Source: HGM11367 sp964600435
GTDB lineage: Bacteria; Bacillota; Clostridia; Christensenellales; UBA1242
DNA length: 64,000 nucleotides
Direction: 5' to 3'
Assembly: GCA_964600435.1 (NCBI GenBank)
Contig: CAZRJB010000005.1
Span: 9,672 to 73,671 of the forward strand
This document shows, piece after piece, positions 43,137 through 51,831 of this stretch (positions are counted from its first letter, which is position 1; every line of letters starts with the position of its first letter). The notes beneath the pieces are model-generated. The model saw only the letters and a list, made by a program, of their open reading frames with translations. It was not told where the DNA came from and did not search any database. The position numbers were made by a program, and so were the translations under genes.

Positions 43137-43165
43137 TTGACATAAAAATCAAAAAAAATTAAAAT
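43137..43165 (+). promoter_or_regulatory. Promoter for the paired secreted proteins
   Basis: Consensus TTGACA (43137-43142), a 17-base spacer and TAAAAT (43160-43165). Confidence 0.7.
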
Positions 43166-43190
43166 ACTTAACATAAGGGGGCGTTTGCAG

Positions 43191-43967
43191 GTGAAAAAAC
43201 ATTTCAAATTAATTTCTACATTAATGTGTTTAATAGTTTGTTTTGCTTTAATTTCTTTTGGCGTATATTCAATTGCAAATGCAACAAGTTATAAAGCACT
43301 GCAGTCGTCTGTTTCATTTACTCCAACAACCGCACGCTTAAAAATTTTTGGGGGAATATATGGTGACGTTGACTTTGATTCAGAAAATCAACCAGAAACT
43401 TCAAGATATTATGCCTGCAATTACAACACACAAGCAAGTGCTGGCAACTATTCAGAAGTTAACGACAAATATGTTTTTAACGGTTGGCAATATGGCAGCT
43501 TAACCTTTGCAGACAATGATGATGGCACTGCCGATCCAATTTATTTTTATATTCAAATAACCAACTATAGTGAAACTTTAATTGATTATTCAGTTAATTT
43601 TGGCAACTGCATTTCTGCCTCACAAGTTGATTATAATGTATATTATTATAGGGCAAGCAATTATGTTGGCAGTCTTGCAACAAACACAAATTTAACAACC
43701 AATGCATCTGCCAACGGTTTTTGGAGCATAGAACAAACTTCAAAGGCAGTTCCAAACTTTACAAAAAAACAAGAAACCGCCATGACAGATGTATCTATCG
43801 AAGTTGATTCAACAACTTTAAATCCAGTCAAGGCATCAATTCCAAACACAGATTCAATGTTTTCAACAACAATGATTGTTATAAAACTTAATGTTAAAGA
43901 TCCAAACAAAAACATAGATAGTTCAACATTTGAGTTTGGTGTTGGGGCTGAAACTGTTCAACAATAA
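43191..43967 (+). CDS. Secreted beta-rich protein, first of a tandem pair
   Basis: This 258-residue protein starts at GTG with AAGGGGG 9 bases upstream. The N-terminal signal helix ends at SIANAT, followed by SSVSFTPTTARLKIFG. The mature part is rich in Tyr, Asn, Thr and Ser with beta-strand periodicity (PIYFYIQITNYSETLIDYSVNFG), reminiscent of TasA/camelysin-like secreted sandwich proteins, but I cannot confirm membership. It shares signal-peptide style and strand pattern with the next gene, 18 bases downstream, and is co-transcribed with it. It may be a cell-surface or matrix protein. Confidence 0.65.
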   Translation: MKKHFKLISTLMCLIVCFALISFGVYSIANATSYKALQSSVSFTPTTARLKIFGGIYGDVDFDSENQPETSRYYACNYNTQASAGNYSEVNDKYVFNGWQYGSLTFADNDDGTADPIYFYIQITNYSETLIDYSVNFGNCISASQVDYNVYYYRASNYVGSLATNTNLTTNASANGFWSIEQTSKAVPNFTKKQETAMTDVSIEVDSTTLNPVKASIPNTDSMFSTTMIVIKLNVKDPNKNIDSSTFEFGVGAETVQQ

Positions 43968-43985
43968 AAATTTATAGGGGGGCAA

Positions 43986-44558
43986 ATGAAAAAACGATAT
44001 TTAATTGGTGCTACTGTGATTGCATTAATTTTGTCAATAAGTGCATTTTTTGTTAGTGTGTATGCTGCTGTAAAACAAACCATTTCAGTATCAAACCAAA
44101 TTACGTTTGCCGGAAACCAAAATGCTAAAAGTTTTCTTGTTAAAGGTCAAATTTCAGGAACAATCAACGATAGCAACCCTAATTTAAGAATGGAATGGGA
44201 ATACGATTACGAAAATCAAATAGGTTTAGATGGTTTTAATTGGAACTTGGGAGACTTGCAATTTGATAGTTCAAGCGGAAATTTAAACGAAATTGGCATA
44301 ACATACACTTTTACAATATCAAACCAAAATGACAAAACCATAATGGCAGAATTTGTTGGACCAAACGATTTGCCTTCAGGTTTAAACAAAACTTTTTATG
44401 CATATAATCAAGAGTCAAGCCCGGTAGAGGGTTCAAACATAACTTTTGGTAGCTACGAAACAGTGGTTTTGGAACTAAAATTAACAATTTCAGATTTGGA
44501 TTATTATTGCAAACAAGCCCCTGTAAACTTTAGCATAAACATTGATGTGGCAGAATAA
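43986..44558 (+). CDS. Secreted beta-rich protein, second of a tandem pair
   Basis: This 190-residue protein has a G6 ribosome binding site 5 bases before the ATG. The signal helix ends at SVYAAV, followed by QTISVSNQITFAGNQNAKSF, parallel to VSFTPTTARL in the upstream gene. Strands such as ITYTFTISNQNDKTIMAEFVG alternate with a final VNFSINIDVAE. It is probably a diverged paralogue of the preceding gene. No sorting signal, signal-peptidase or TasA-operon partner is adjacent. A terminator follows. Confidence 0.65.
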   Translation: MKKRYLIGATVIALILSISAFFVSVYAAVKQTISVSNQITFAGNQNAKSFLVKGQISGTINDSNPNLRMEWEYDYENQIGLDGFNWNLGDLQFDSSSGNLNEIGITYTFTISNQNDKTIMAEFVGPNDLPSGLNKTFYAYNQESSPVEGSNITFGSYETVVLELKLTISDLDYYCKQAPVNFSINIDVAE

Positions 44559-44567
44559 CAACAAATG

Positions 44568-44605
44568 TAAAAAGCACTTTTTGAAATTTTCAAAAGGTGC
44601 TTTTT
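44568..44605 (+). terminator. Terminator of the secreted pair
   Basis: AAAAAGCACTTTTTGAAA pairs with TTTCAAAAGGTGCTTTTT, a long stem with a one-base offset, ending in T5. Confidence 0.8.
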
Positions 44606-44635
44606 GGTATATTTTTATATAAATATGTTAAAAAT

Positions 44636-44665
44636 TTGACAAGCAAAAAATTATTGTGCTAATAT
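44636..44665 (+). promoter_or_regulatory. Promoter for the propeller-like lipoprotein
   Basis: TTGACA (44636-44641), an 18-base spacer and an extended -10 TGC-TAATAT (44660-44665). The leader to the ATG is about 180 bases, long enough to hold a control element, though I recognise none. Confidence 0.65.
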
Positions 44666-44855
44666 AGAGCAGAATTGTTAAATGTGCATTGCTCGCAAAA
44701 ATGTTGTTTATCAATGTTGTGCTTTGTGCAATAACTTCAAAAAAAGTCACATTTTGTTTGTTTTAATGTTGTTTGTTTAAAAACGGCACATATCAAAATA
44801 GACATATGCAGGCATTGTTCAAATTGCCTCAACTTAAATATAAAAAGGGATATAT

Positions 44856-46232
44856 ATGAAAAAATTTACATCAATAATTTTTGTTTTGCTTGTTTCGTTT
44901 TGTTTTATTTTAACTGGGTGTTCAGGTTCAAACTTAAGCATGCCAACCAACCTAGGCAAAGTTTCTTCAAATGGTGGTTCGGTTGTTTGCATTGGAGATT
45001 ATATATATTTTGCAAATGCATATCAAAGTTATGAAAATCTTACAGAAAAATCAGACAACGACGGTGACACTGTTAAGCAATACTCTTTAAAGCGCTCAGC
45101 AATAAACTCAGACAACAGTCTTAAAAAAGACTCAGAAAACAAATTTAATTACGAAAATGTTGTTAACAAAATTGCAGCATATCAAACTTCAAACATGTTT
45201 GTTGTTGGTGACCATCTTTACTTCACTTCTCCAAACGTTCATAAAAGCGACTCTAAAGACACAGATAAATACAACAAGTACGAATTTGAACTTAACACTT
45301 TGTTTAAAATAAAACTTGATGGTTCCAACTTTACAGAAATTTACACAACAAAAACAAGTTCATCACAATTCTATTTGACTGGCGGAGCAAATCAAAGCAT
45401 TTTAATTTATGATGATAGCAAAATTATGCAAGTTAAATGTTATCAAAATTCCAATGCTGTAGAAACATTGGCAGAAAACGTAACAAGCGCGGTGTTTCCA
45501 TATCAGCAAGGCATTGAACTTGTAAACATATATTTTACTGCAGATAGAGAATCAACCGACCAACTTAAAGGCAACAAAGTTAAAAGGTTAAACATTGTTA
45601 CTGGTGACGTTTCTGATGTTGCTGGCTACTCAAACAACAACGAAACGGTTACATTAATTTCTTACGATGGCAACTATTTGTTCTACACTCGTTCTGGTGG
45701 AACAAAAATTGCAGGGTTGTATGCAACAAACTTCTCTTCAAACGAAGAACTTAAAAAATATGATTATAGTTCATTTTCTTCATCTTCAAAAATTTATTTA
45801 ATAAAAGATGACTCGCAAGATGTTAATGTGTTTGCATTTGAATATGAAAACAACATATATATTCAACCAATGAATTCAAATAACGACACAACTGCAAAAA
45901 AAGTAACATCAGAAACTTCACACATTTTGTTTGTTGATAACAACCATATATACTATTCTACAGATAAAGGGATTTTTAGAGTGTCTGCAAGAACTCAAAA
46001 AATTCAACAAATATCAGACATGACTTCTTTTAAAACAGATTGTGTGGACTTTGATGGCAGATTTATATATTTCTATGCTGAAATAACCGATTCATCTTCA
46101 AAAACATATTATTTGCATAGGGCAGACATAAACAATGCAAAAGATGTTGAAGATGCAAGTTCAAATTTTAACATTGAATGTATTGCAGAATTGTTGGAAG
46201 AAGACATTGAAAAAGAAACAGAAGAAGAATAG
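44856..46232 (+). CDS. Lipoprotein with propeller-like (DUF5050-type) repeats
   Basis: This is a 458-residue protein. The lipobox is ILTGC (Cys22). The rest has recurring strands of the type GDYIYFAN, GDHLYFTS, GNYLFYTR, NNIYIQPM, NNHIYYST and GRFIYFYA at spacings of 40-80 residues, each followed by a polar turn and LYKI- or LFKIKLDG-like strand, as in DUF5050/prolow-density beta-propellers. It would form a blade-based scaffold outside the membrane. The ribosome binding site is AAAAGGG. It converges on cwlD; a GGCAAAAGGTTTTGCC hairpin lies at 46249-46266. Confidence 0.75.
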   Translation: MKKFTSIIFVLLVSFCFILTGCSGSNLSMPTNLGKVSSNGGSVVCIGDYIYFANAYQSYENLTEKSDNDGDTVKQYSLKRSAINSDNSLKKDSENKFNYENVVNKIAAYQTSNMFVVGDHLYFTSPNVHKSDSKDTDKYNKYEFELNTLFKIKLDGSNFTEIYTTKTSSSQFYLTGGANQSILIYDDSKIMQVKCYQNSNAVETLAENVTSAVFPYQQGIELVNIYFTADRESTDQLKGNKVKRLNIVTGDVSDVAGYSNNNETVTLISYDGNYLFYTRSGGTKIAGLYATNFSSNEELKKYDYSSFSSSSKIYLIKDDSQDVNVFAFEYENNIYIQPMNSNNDTTAKKVTSETSHILFVDNNHIYYSTDKGIFRVSARTQKIQQISDMTSFKTDCVDFDGRFIYFYAEITDSSSKTYYLHRADINNAKDVEDASSNFNIECIAELLEEDIEKETEEE

Positions 46233-46265
46233 GCATAAAAACAGAGATAAGGCAAAAGGTTTTGC

Positions 46266-46955
46266 CTACTCCAAATAATTTAACACTCCAAGGAGTATGC
46301 AGTAGCATACTTCTTTTTTATATGAATCCGTGAGAAGAAGGGCTTCTTCTGTTGGATTAGAAAGATAACCACATTCAACCAAGACGGCGGGTGCTTTGAT
46401 TGCGTTTAGAATGTAGTAGTCACCAACTTTTGTTTCTTGTCGTGGTTTTTCTAAATATTTAAGAAAATATTTCTGAATTGAATCGGCAAGAAGTTTGCTG
46501 GGTTCGTCATCTTTGCCATAAAAGACCTGTGCCCCGTGTGAAGTGGAGTTGTAACTGTTCATGTGAATTGAAATAACAAAATCTGCTTTTGAGTTTTCAA
46601 CAATTTCTTTTCTTTTTTTCATGTCGTCTTTTTTCTTGTTGGAGGCAAGTGGGCTATAAAGACCATTGTCGGTTGTGCGTGTCATAACAACATTAAAACC
46701 AAAATCAATTAAATATTCTTTTAAACATTTTGCATAACTTAGGTTTATTGTTGCTTCACTTACGCCACTTGTTTTTCCCACGCTCCCGCCGTCAATCCCG
46801 CCATGGCCGGCATCAATCACAACCGTATACTTTGTTATTGGGGTGGTGATAGAAACAACCTTAGGCAAAAAAAACCATGCAAAAACCAAACACAAACATG
46901 CAAAAAACACAACAATCCATTGTTTTTTTATAATCGCAAATTTAAATTTTTTCAT
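46266..46955 (-). CDS. cwlD: CwlD-type N-acetylmuramoyl-L-alanine amidase
   Basis: This is a 229-residue protein with an N-terminal TM/signal helix (about 13-33) and an Amidase_3 domain. Zinc and catalytic residues are visible: His51 in VVIDAGHGGIDGG, Glu67 in SGVSEATINLS, His131 in ISIHMNS and Glu194 in VLVECGYLSN. Size and single-domain layout fit CwlD, which with PdaA makes muramic-delta-lactam in spore cortex; other exported amidases of this fold are possible, but the genome sporulates. The ATG at 46955 has no ribosome binding site; AT-rich boxes lie just upstream, so it may be leaderless too. Confidence 0.82.
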   Translation of the reverse strand: MKKFKFAIIKKQWIVVFFACLCLVFAWFFLPKVVSITTPITKYTVVIDAGHGGIDGGSVGKTSGVSEATINLSYAKCLKEYLIDFGFNVVMTRTTDNGLYSPLASNKKKDDMKKRKEIVENSKADFVISIHMNSYNSTSHGAQVFYGKDDEPSKLLADSIQKYFLKYLEKPRQETKVGDYYILNAIKAPAVLVECGYLSNPTEEALLLTDSYKKEVCYCILLGVLNYLE

Positions 46956-47082
46956 AAAGTATATATATTGAAACAAATTATGGTTTATTATAAAAAAACA
47001 AAACTGATTTTAAAACAAAAACAAAACAAAAACCGCTAAAAAAAATTAATAAAAAAATATTGAAAAATTTTGGTTATTCCCA

Positions 47083-47108
47083 TTGACAATTTTGCGGGGG
47101 GGTATAAT
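47083..47108 (+). promoter_or_regulatory. Promoter with a G7 tract inside a short spacer
   Basis: Consensus TTGACA (47083-47088) and TATAAT (47103-47108) are separated by only 14 bases, of which seven (47096-47102) are consecutive G touching the -10. The short spacer predicts a weak state; three more G would restore 17. It drives the lipoprotein-ABC operon. Confidence 0.65.
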
Positions 47109-47137
47109 CTATACATAGATATATTAAGGAGAAAGAA

Positions 47138-49897
47138 ATGAAAAAAATTAAGTACATTTTTTTAGCATTAATGGTTTCTGTGTGCCCATTCGTGTTTTAC
47201 GCATGTGACTTGTCAGAACATTATGATTTTGTCAGTTTTAATGACTTTAAAACTGAATACTATGTTGGTGAACAATTTGTTCTAAACAGCAGCTTGGTCA
47301 TTAAAAACTCGTCAGGTGAAATAATAACGTTGGAACCTGGTGACTATACGGTTGAAGGTGAAATGTCCACCCAAGAAGTTGGTGAACATGAAATTGTTAT
47401 CAAATATAATGAGTTTTCTTACACTTTAAAATACACTGTTTTAGACAACGAGCAAGATGTAACCAGCCAAGAAATAATCAATTATTTGAGCAATAAACTT
47501 GCCAAGTTTTATTTAAACAATAACAATATTACATTTAGCATAACTCCAAACATAACTGCTAAATATTTAACCGAAACAGAAAACATAACCAATGGTGTTG
47601 ATGGTAGCATAAATTTTGACCAATTGTGTGAACAACTTTTCAACAAACAAGGCTCATTTATTAAAAATGTTGTTAATCAAGTTACAAATTTGTTCAACAA
47701 TGTTGGAAATTTAGACAATAGTTATTTAACATTAAAAAAATATGTTTATTTAACATTAAGCAACCCAACAAGCACTGACGAATTAACCATTTTAAGCGAA
47801 TATCTTTCTGTTTTAAACTTGCAAAGTGAATTTTCTTTTGCACAATACATAGATGGCAAATTTAACACAACATTTGCAACAAGCATCACACAAAACGGCT
47901 ATGCTCCATATGTTACAAGTTTGGTAGAAGGTGCAATAAATGCTCAAAACATTAGCAACTCTCAATTAAATACTGATTTAAAAAACATTGCCAAAACCTT
48001 AACTTTAGAAATTGATAAAATGCTTTTTGGGCAAAATGTTGATATGGGCGAAAGCATTGTTTCATTCTTCAATGGTTATATTGATTTAATGAACAAATAT
48101 CCAGAATTAAACAACAGCGATATTCGCTTGATTCTTGAACAAGCAATTATTGTTGCAGAGTCTGATGGTTTTGATGTTGCTTTGCTTAACGAAATTTTAA
48201 CTCAAGACGATATTAAAAATGCAATTGTATCAATTGTTAAAAGTGGTTTTAACTGTTCAGACCGCACAGCAGAAAAACTTACAGCTGATTTAATTAGTTT
48301 TGTAACTTGTGAACAAACTTATAACATTTTGTTAAAAGATTTCTTGGTTGAAATTGGCTATAAAAATGATATTATTTCCTCAATATCAAATGTATTCTTA
48401 AATGCTATTAACTGTCCTCCAATAGAACAATACATTAACATTGTCAACCAAAACTTCTCATCTGATTTATATTCAATGTTTATTGTTAACGATAACAACT
48501 TCTCAATGCAAAATTTCAGCATTGAAAAAATTATTAAAAATGCATACAAAACTTTAGATGCTCTTCATTATGGATATAATCAAAATTTAAAGAACATTGT
48601 TTTGATTCTTGCAGATGAAAGTTTAACAGCAACATTTGAAGAAAGAATTTCTCTAATTTTAAGTGATGATAGTTTTAAAAACTTGACTTTTGAGTTATTA
48701 GAACAAATTTATCAAAGAGAAATAACAGAAGCAGAACAAACTGAAATTTTGTCACTAATTCAAGACGTTGTAAATTATACAAACGGTCAAGAAACATTAG
48801 AAAATGTAAAAACAGCTTTTGTAGACTACTTAAAAGTATATTTCCCAAGCTTGCCAGCAGAACAAGTTGAGGAATTAATCAATCAAGCCATTGAACATGT
48901 TTTAAATGTATACAATGCAATATCATCACAAAACTGGGTAGAACTAGAAACAAGAGTAAACGACGTGTTTACATGGTTAGAAAGCCGCGATGTGGTTGTT
49001 CCACAAGAAGTAAAAAGCATTGCAAACTATGTAATCACACAACTAAAATCTGGCACAATAGAAAACTTTGTGTTTGATGTTTTAGAACAAATTTATCAAA
49101 GGGAAATACCAACTACAGAACGAACAGAAATCTCGTCAATAATTCAGGGGATTGTTAGTTATGCAAATGGACAAACATCATTGCTAGAAGTTGCAACAAC
49201 TGTTAAAGACTACTTAAAAGTGTATTTCCCAAGTTTGCAAATTGAACAAGTTGAGGATTTAATCACTCAAGGCATTGAACATGTTTCAGAAATATATGAA
49301 GCAGTTTGTTCTAAAGTTTTTGAAAATATAAAATCAAGCTTACAAAGCACAATCGAGTGGTTAGAAGATCTTGGTGTTAAAATTTCAGATACAATTACAA
49401 ACTTGTTAAGAACAAAAGAATTATTAGTTAAAGAATTGGCACTTTTGTCAAACGCATCAACTGAAGCTCAACTTCAAGAGGTAGAACAAAAACTAAACAA
49501 CATTATTGAACAAGTTTCAAACAAACAATTCGCACAAGCTTTAAGCAGTGTAGAATCATTGTTAGATTCATATTATTCAGAAAAATCTCAAACAATTTTT
49601 AAATCAATTTTAACAATATATATTGTTGCAACAAACAGTTTGGAAGATTTAGATTTGAATGAATTGTTTAGTTTTATTGAACTTCCAGAAGGTGTTTCAA
49701 TAGATTACAATAAATTATATAATAAAATAAAATCAACTTTGACAAACAGCAATATAATCAGCATTGAATCTGCAAAAACAGAAAGAGTTGTTGTTGACGA
49801 TAACAATTCTTACACAAAATTGGTGTTAATAGTAAACATTAATGTGGATGTTGAAATTGCTTCAATTTCAGGTTCTGTTAAAGTTGAAATAAATTAG
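47138..49897 (+). CDS. Large lipoprotein with internal duplication, first gene of an ABC operon
   Basis: This is a 919-residue protein. Lipobox is VFYAC (Cys23). Residues about 28-110 look like a small beta domain (YYVGEQFVLNSSLVIKNSSGE...GEHEIVIKYNEFSYTLKYTV, similar to bacterial Ig-like domains). The rest is almost wholly helical and acidic. A unit of about 128 residues is duplicated: LLEQIYQREITEAEQTEI...DYLKVYFPSL (near 520) recurs as VLEQIYQREIPTTERTEI...DYLKVYFPSL (near 645). AAGGAG precedes the ATG. The ABC ATPase begins 3 bases after the stop, so it is likely the extracytoplasmic component of that transporter. Confidence 0.75.
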   Translation: MKKIKYIFLALMVSVCPFVFYACDLSEHYDFVSFNDFKTEYYVGEQFVLNSSLVIKNSSGEIITLEPGDYTVEGEMSTQEVGEHEIVIKYNEFSYTLKYTVLDNEQDVTSQEIINYLSNKLAKFYLNNNNITFSITPNITAKYLTETENITNGVDGSINFDQLCEQLFNKQGSFIKNVVNQVTNLFNNVGNLDNSYLTLKKYVYLTLSNPTSTDELTILSEYLSVLNLQSEFSFAQYIDGKFNTTFATSITQNGYAPYVTSLVEGAINAQNISNSQLNTDLKNIAKTLTLEIDKMLFGQNVDMGESIVSFFNGYIDLMNKYPELNNSDIRLILEQAIIVAESDGFDVALLNEILTQDDIKNAIVSIVKSGFNCSDRTAEKLTADLISFVTCEQTYNILLKDFLVEIGYKNDIISSISNVFLNAINCPPIEQYINIVNQNFSSDLYSMFIVNDNNFSMQNFSIEKIIKNAYKTLDALHYGYNQNLKNIVLILADESLTATFEERISLILSDDSFKNLTFELLEQIYQREITEAEQTEILSLIQDVVNYTNGQETLENVKTAFVDYLKVYFPSLPAEQVEELINQAIEHVLNVYNAISSQNWVELETRVNDVFTWLESRDVVVPQEVKSIANYVITQLKSGTIENFVFDVLEQIYQREIPTTERTEISSIIQGIVSYANGQTSLLEVATTVKDYLKVYFPSLQIEQVEDLITQGIEHVSEIYEAVCSKVFENIKSSLQSTIEWLEDLGVKISDTITNLLRTKELLVKELALLSNASTEAQLQEVEQKLNNIIEQVSNKQFAQALSSVESLLDSYYSEKSQTIFKSILTIYIVATNSLEDLDLNELFSFIELPEGVSIDYNKLYNKIKSTLTNSNIISIESAKTERVVVDDNNSYTKLVLIVNINVDVEIASISGSVKVEIN

Positions 49898-49900
49898 GTT

Positions 49901-50566
49901 ATGGAAGAAGTTTTAAAAGTTTCAAACATTTACAAAACATACGGTAACACTGACGTTTTAAAAGGCGTCAGTTTTGCTGTGTTAAAGGGTAAAATTACTG
50001 CATTAATAGGAATGAATGGCGCAGGCAAAAGCACACTTGTTAACATTATTTGCGGAACTGTTAAACAAACCTCTGGAACTGTAAGTTTTTTTGAACAGAG
50101 TTTTGGTTATATGCCACAAAAACCGAGCCTTTTTAACGAGTTGACTGTTTATGAAAATCTTTTGTATTTTGCAAACATATACGAAATTGAGAAAAATCAA
50201 ATAGAAAACGTGCTCGACATGTGTAAGTTGGTTAAATTCAAAAATACTTTTTTTAAAAACCTTTCTGGTGGCTATAAGCAACTTTGTGCTTTGGCAGTTG
50301 CAATTTTACATGACCCAGGGTTTATAATTTTGGATGAGCCAACAAGTGCAATGGACCCCATTTTTAAAGATTTCTTTTGGGAAATAATTTGCAAATTAAA
50401 AGCAAAAAACAAAACAATTTTATGCATAACACACAGTTTGGAAGAGTTGTCAATTTGTGATAATTTGTTGGTTTTAGAAAATGGCAAAATTGTGCACAAT
50501 GACCAAATTAAAACAAAAATATCAATAGATGAGTTTAAAAATTTAATTCAAGGAGATAACAAATGA
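49901..50566 (+). CDS. ABC transporter ATP-binding protein
   Basis: This 221-residue single NBD has Walker A GMNGAGKST (about 37-45), Q-loop in MPQKP, signature LSGGYKQ (about 124), Walker B FIILDEPTSAMD (about 143-154) and switch His in ITHSLEE. The signature has Tyr at the usual Gln/Glu position. It overlaps the permease gene by four bases and starts 3 bases after the lipoprotein gene, so all three form one operon. The match to ABC-2-type exporters is by the permease partner; substrate unknown. Confidence 0.92.
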   Translation: MEEVLKVSNIYKTYGNTDVLKGVSFAVLKGKITALIGMNGAGKSTLVNIICGTVKQTSGTVSFFEQSFGYMPQKPSLFNELTVYENLLYFANIYEIEKNQIENVLDMCKLVKFKNTFFKNLSGGYKQLCALAVAILHDPGFIILDEPTSAMDPIFKDFFWEIICKLKAKNKTILCITHSLEELSICDNLLVLENGKIVHNDQIKTKISIDEFKNLIQGDNK

Positions 50567-51738
50567 AAAAAATACGTAGTTATTTCCAGTTTATGTTGTT
50601 AGAAATAAAAAAAATTATTCGCGCTCCGTTATTGTTGTGTTTTGTTATTTTTGCACCAATTGTTATTGTTGGTTCTTTAGGTACATTTTTTAACAATTCA
50701 TATAATCCGCTTGAACAATATAACAAAAAACAAGAAATCGTTTTTGTAAGGCAGGGTGAGGGCGATGTTTCTAAAATAGAAAACATTTTTGAAGATTGTT
50801 TTAGTGGAACGGAAATTGTTTGGGTAGACGACTTTAATTCTGCCGAACAAAATTTAAAACTTGAAAGAATATCAATAATTGTTGTTGTTAATGCAAACAA
50901 GGAGCCTGTCGACTGCACAATTTATTACAACCCATACAACACAAAGTCAACATATTATTTAAATGAAATTGATAAGTTAAAGGGCATTTATTCATACATT
51001 ACTGTTAAAGAATATTTGGCGGAGTGGGGAGTTGAAATTGATGACGAATATTTTCAATTGGCAACAAATGAACCAATTGAGCAGGTTAATGTAAACACAA
51101 TGACGGCATTAATTCCAAGCATTTTAACAATATCAATGGCGTTTTTGATTGTTATTATGTCTGTTTACATGTTTTCAAGAGATAATGAAACTGGTGTATC
51201 CAACATTATTGCATACACTCCAATAAAATCAAAAGACTATATTCTTTCAAAAGCAGCCATAATTTTTGCAATTTCTGTTTTACAGAGTTTTGTAGTTATT
51301 GCAATTTTACCACTTTTTGACATAAGATATTTAGGCACATACATTGGTAGTGTTGCACTGTTGTCGTTGTTTTGTTTGTCGTTTGTGGCGGTTTGTTCGT
51401 TTATTTCTGTCATGTTAAAACAAATTAGCATGGCTTCGTTAGGAATTGTTTCTATAATAATTCCGTTAATTATTGTAACATCAGTAGACATAACAAAAAT
51501 TAATACATTTTTAAAAATTTTATTGTATTTATTGCCAGTGTCAAGTGGCCTTCAACTGCTTAGATATTACATGCATTATGGAATTTTTGTATGGGAATAT
51601 TTTGTAATTCAAATGGCTATTTTGATTGTTTCGATTGTTGGATTGATTATATTTTTTAAAGTAAAATACAATTCGTCACTAAAAAAACAAACAATAAATA
51701 AAAAAGAGGTAAAAATAAAAAAAGATGGCACTGTTTAA
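50563..51738 (+). CDS. ABC-2-type transporter permease
   Basis: This 391-residue protein has TM1 at about 20-42, a large extracytoplasmic domain (about 45-180) and five more TM helices between 185 and 375 (for example ALIPSILTISMAFLIVIMSVYMF, LQSFVVIAILPLF, GIVSIIIPLIIVTSVDI). This is the ABC2_membrane_3 layout (YhaP/NatB-like), used for exporting peptides, Na+ or lipids. AAGGAG overlaps the ATPase end. A terminator overlaps its last codons. Cargo cannot be told from sequence. Confidence 0.88.
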   Translation: MKKIRSYFQFMLLEIKKIIRAPLLLCFVIFAPIVIVGSLGTFFNNSYNPLEQYNKKQEIVFVRQGEGDVSKIENIFEDCFSGTEIVWVDDFNSAEQNLKLERISIIVVVNANKEPVDCTIYYNPYNTKSTYYLNEIDKLKGIYSYITVKEYLAEWGVEIDDEYFQLATNEPIEQVNVNTMTALIPSILTISMAFLIVIMSVYMFSRDNETGVSNIIAYTPIKSKDYILSKAAIIFAISVLQSFVVIAILPLFDIRYLGTYIGSVALLSLFCLSFVAVCSFISVMLKQISMASLGIVSIIIPLIIVTSVDITKINTFLKILLYLLPVSSGLQLLRYYMHYGIFVWEYFVIQMAILIVSIVGLIIFFKVKYNSSLKKQTINKKEVKIKKDGTV

Positions 51739-51756
51739 CAATAGCGCCATTTTTTA
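51721..51756 (+). terminator. Terminator overlapping the permease stop
   Basis: AAAGATGGC pairs with GCCATTTTT (one G-T) around the stop codon, and T6 follows. Confidence 0.65.
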
Positions 51757-51804
51757 ATTGTTGTTAACGTTGTTTTTATTAATTGTTGTTAACATTGTTT
51801 TTAT
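51755..51804. repeat. Perfectly abutting 25-bp tandem duplication
   Basis: Two 25-base units (51755-51779, 51780-51804) differ at one base (AACGTT versus AACATT) and lie beside the 3' end of the SRP RNA gene. Confidence 0.9.
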
Positions 51805-51831
51805 GTGTGTTTGTAGCAATAAATAAAAAAA

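Noticed and set aside
43175..43181. G5 and G6 runs before the genes at 43191 and 43986 as phase-variable tracts
   Set aside because: They are at ribosome-binding-site position and are short; they work as Shine-Dalgarno sequences and give no clear switching mechanism.
44806..44859. 17-codon upstream ORF overlapping the start of the propeller-like lipoprotein gene (ATGA overlap)
   Set aside because: No ribosome binding site, while the lipoprotein has its own AAAAGGG site; short overlaps of this sort are frequent by chance in AT-rich leaders.
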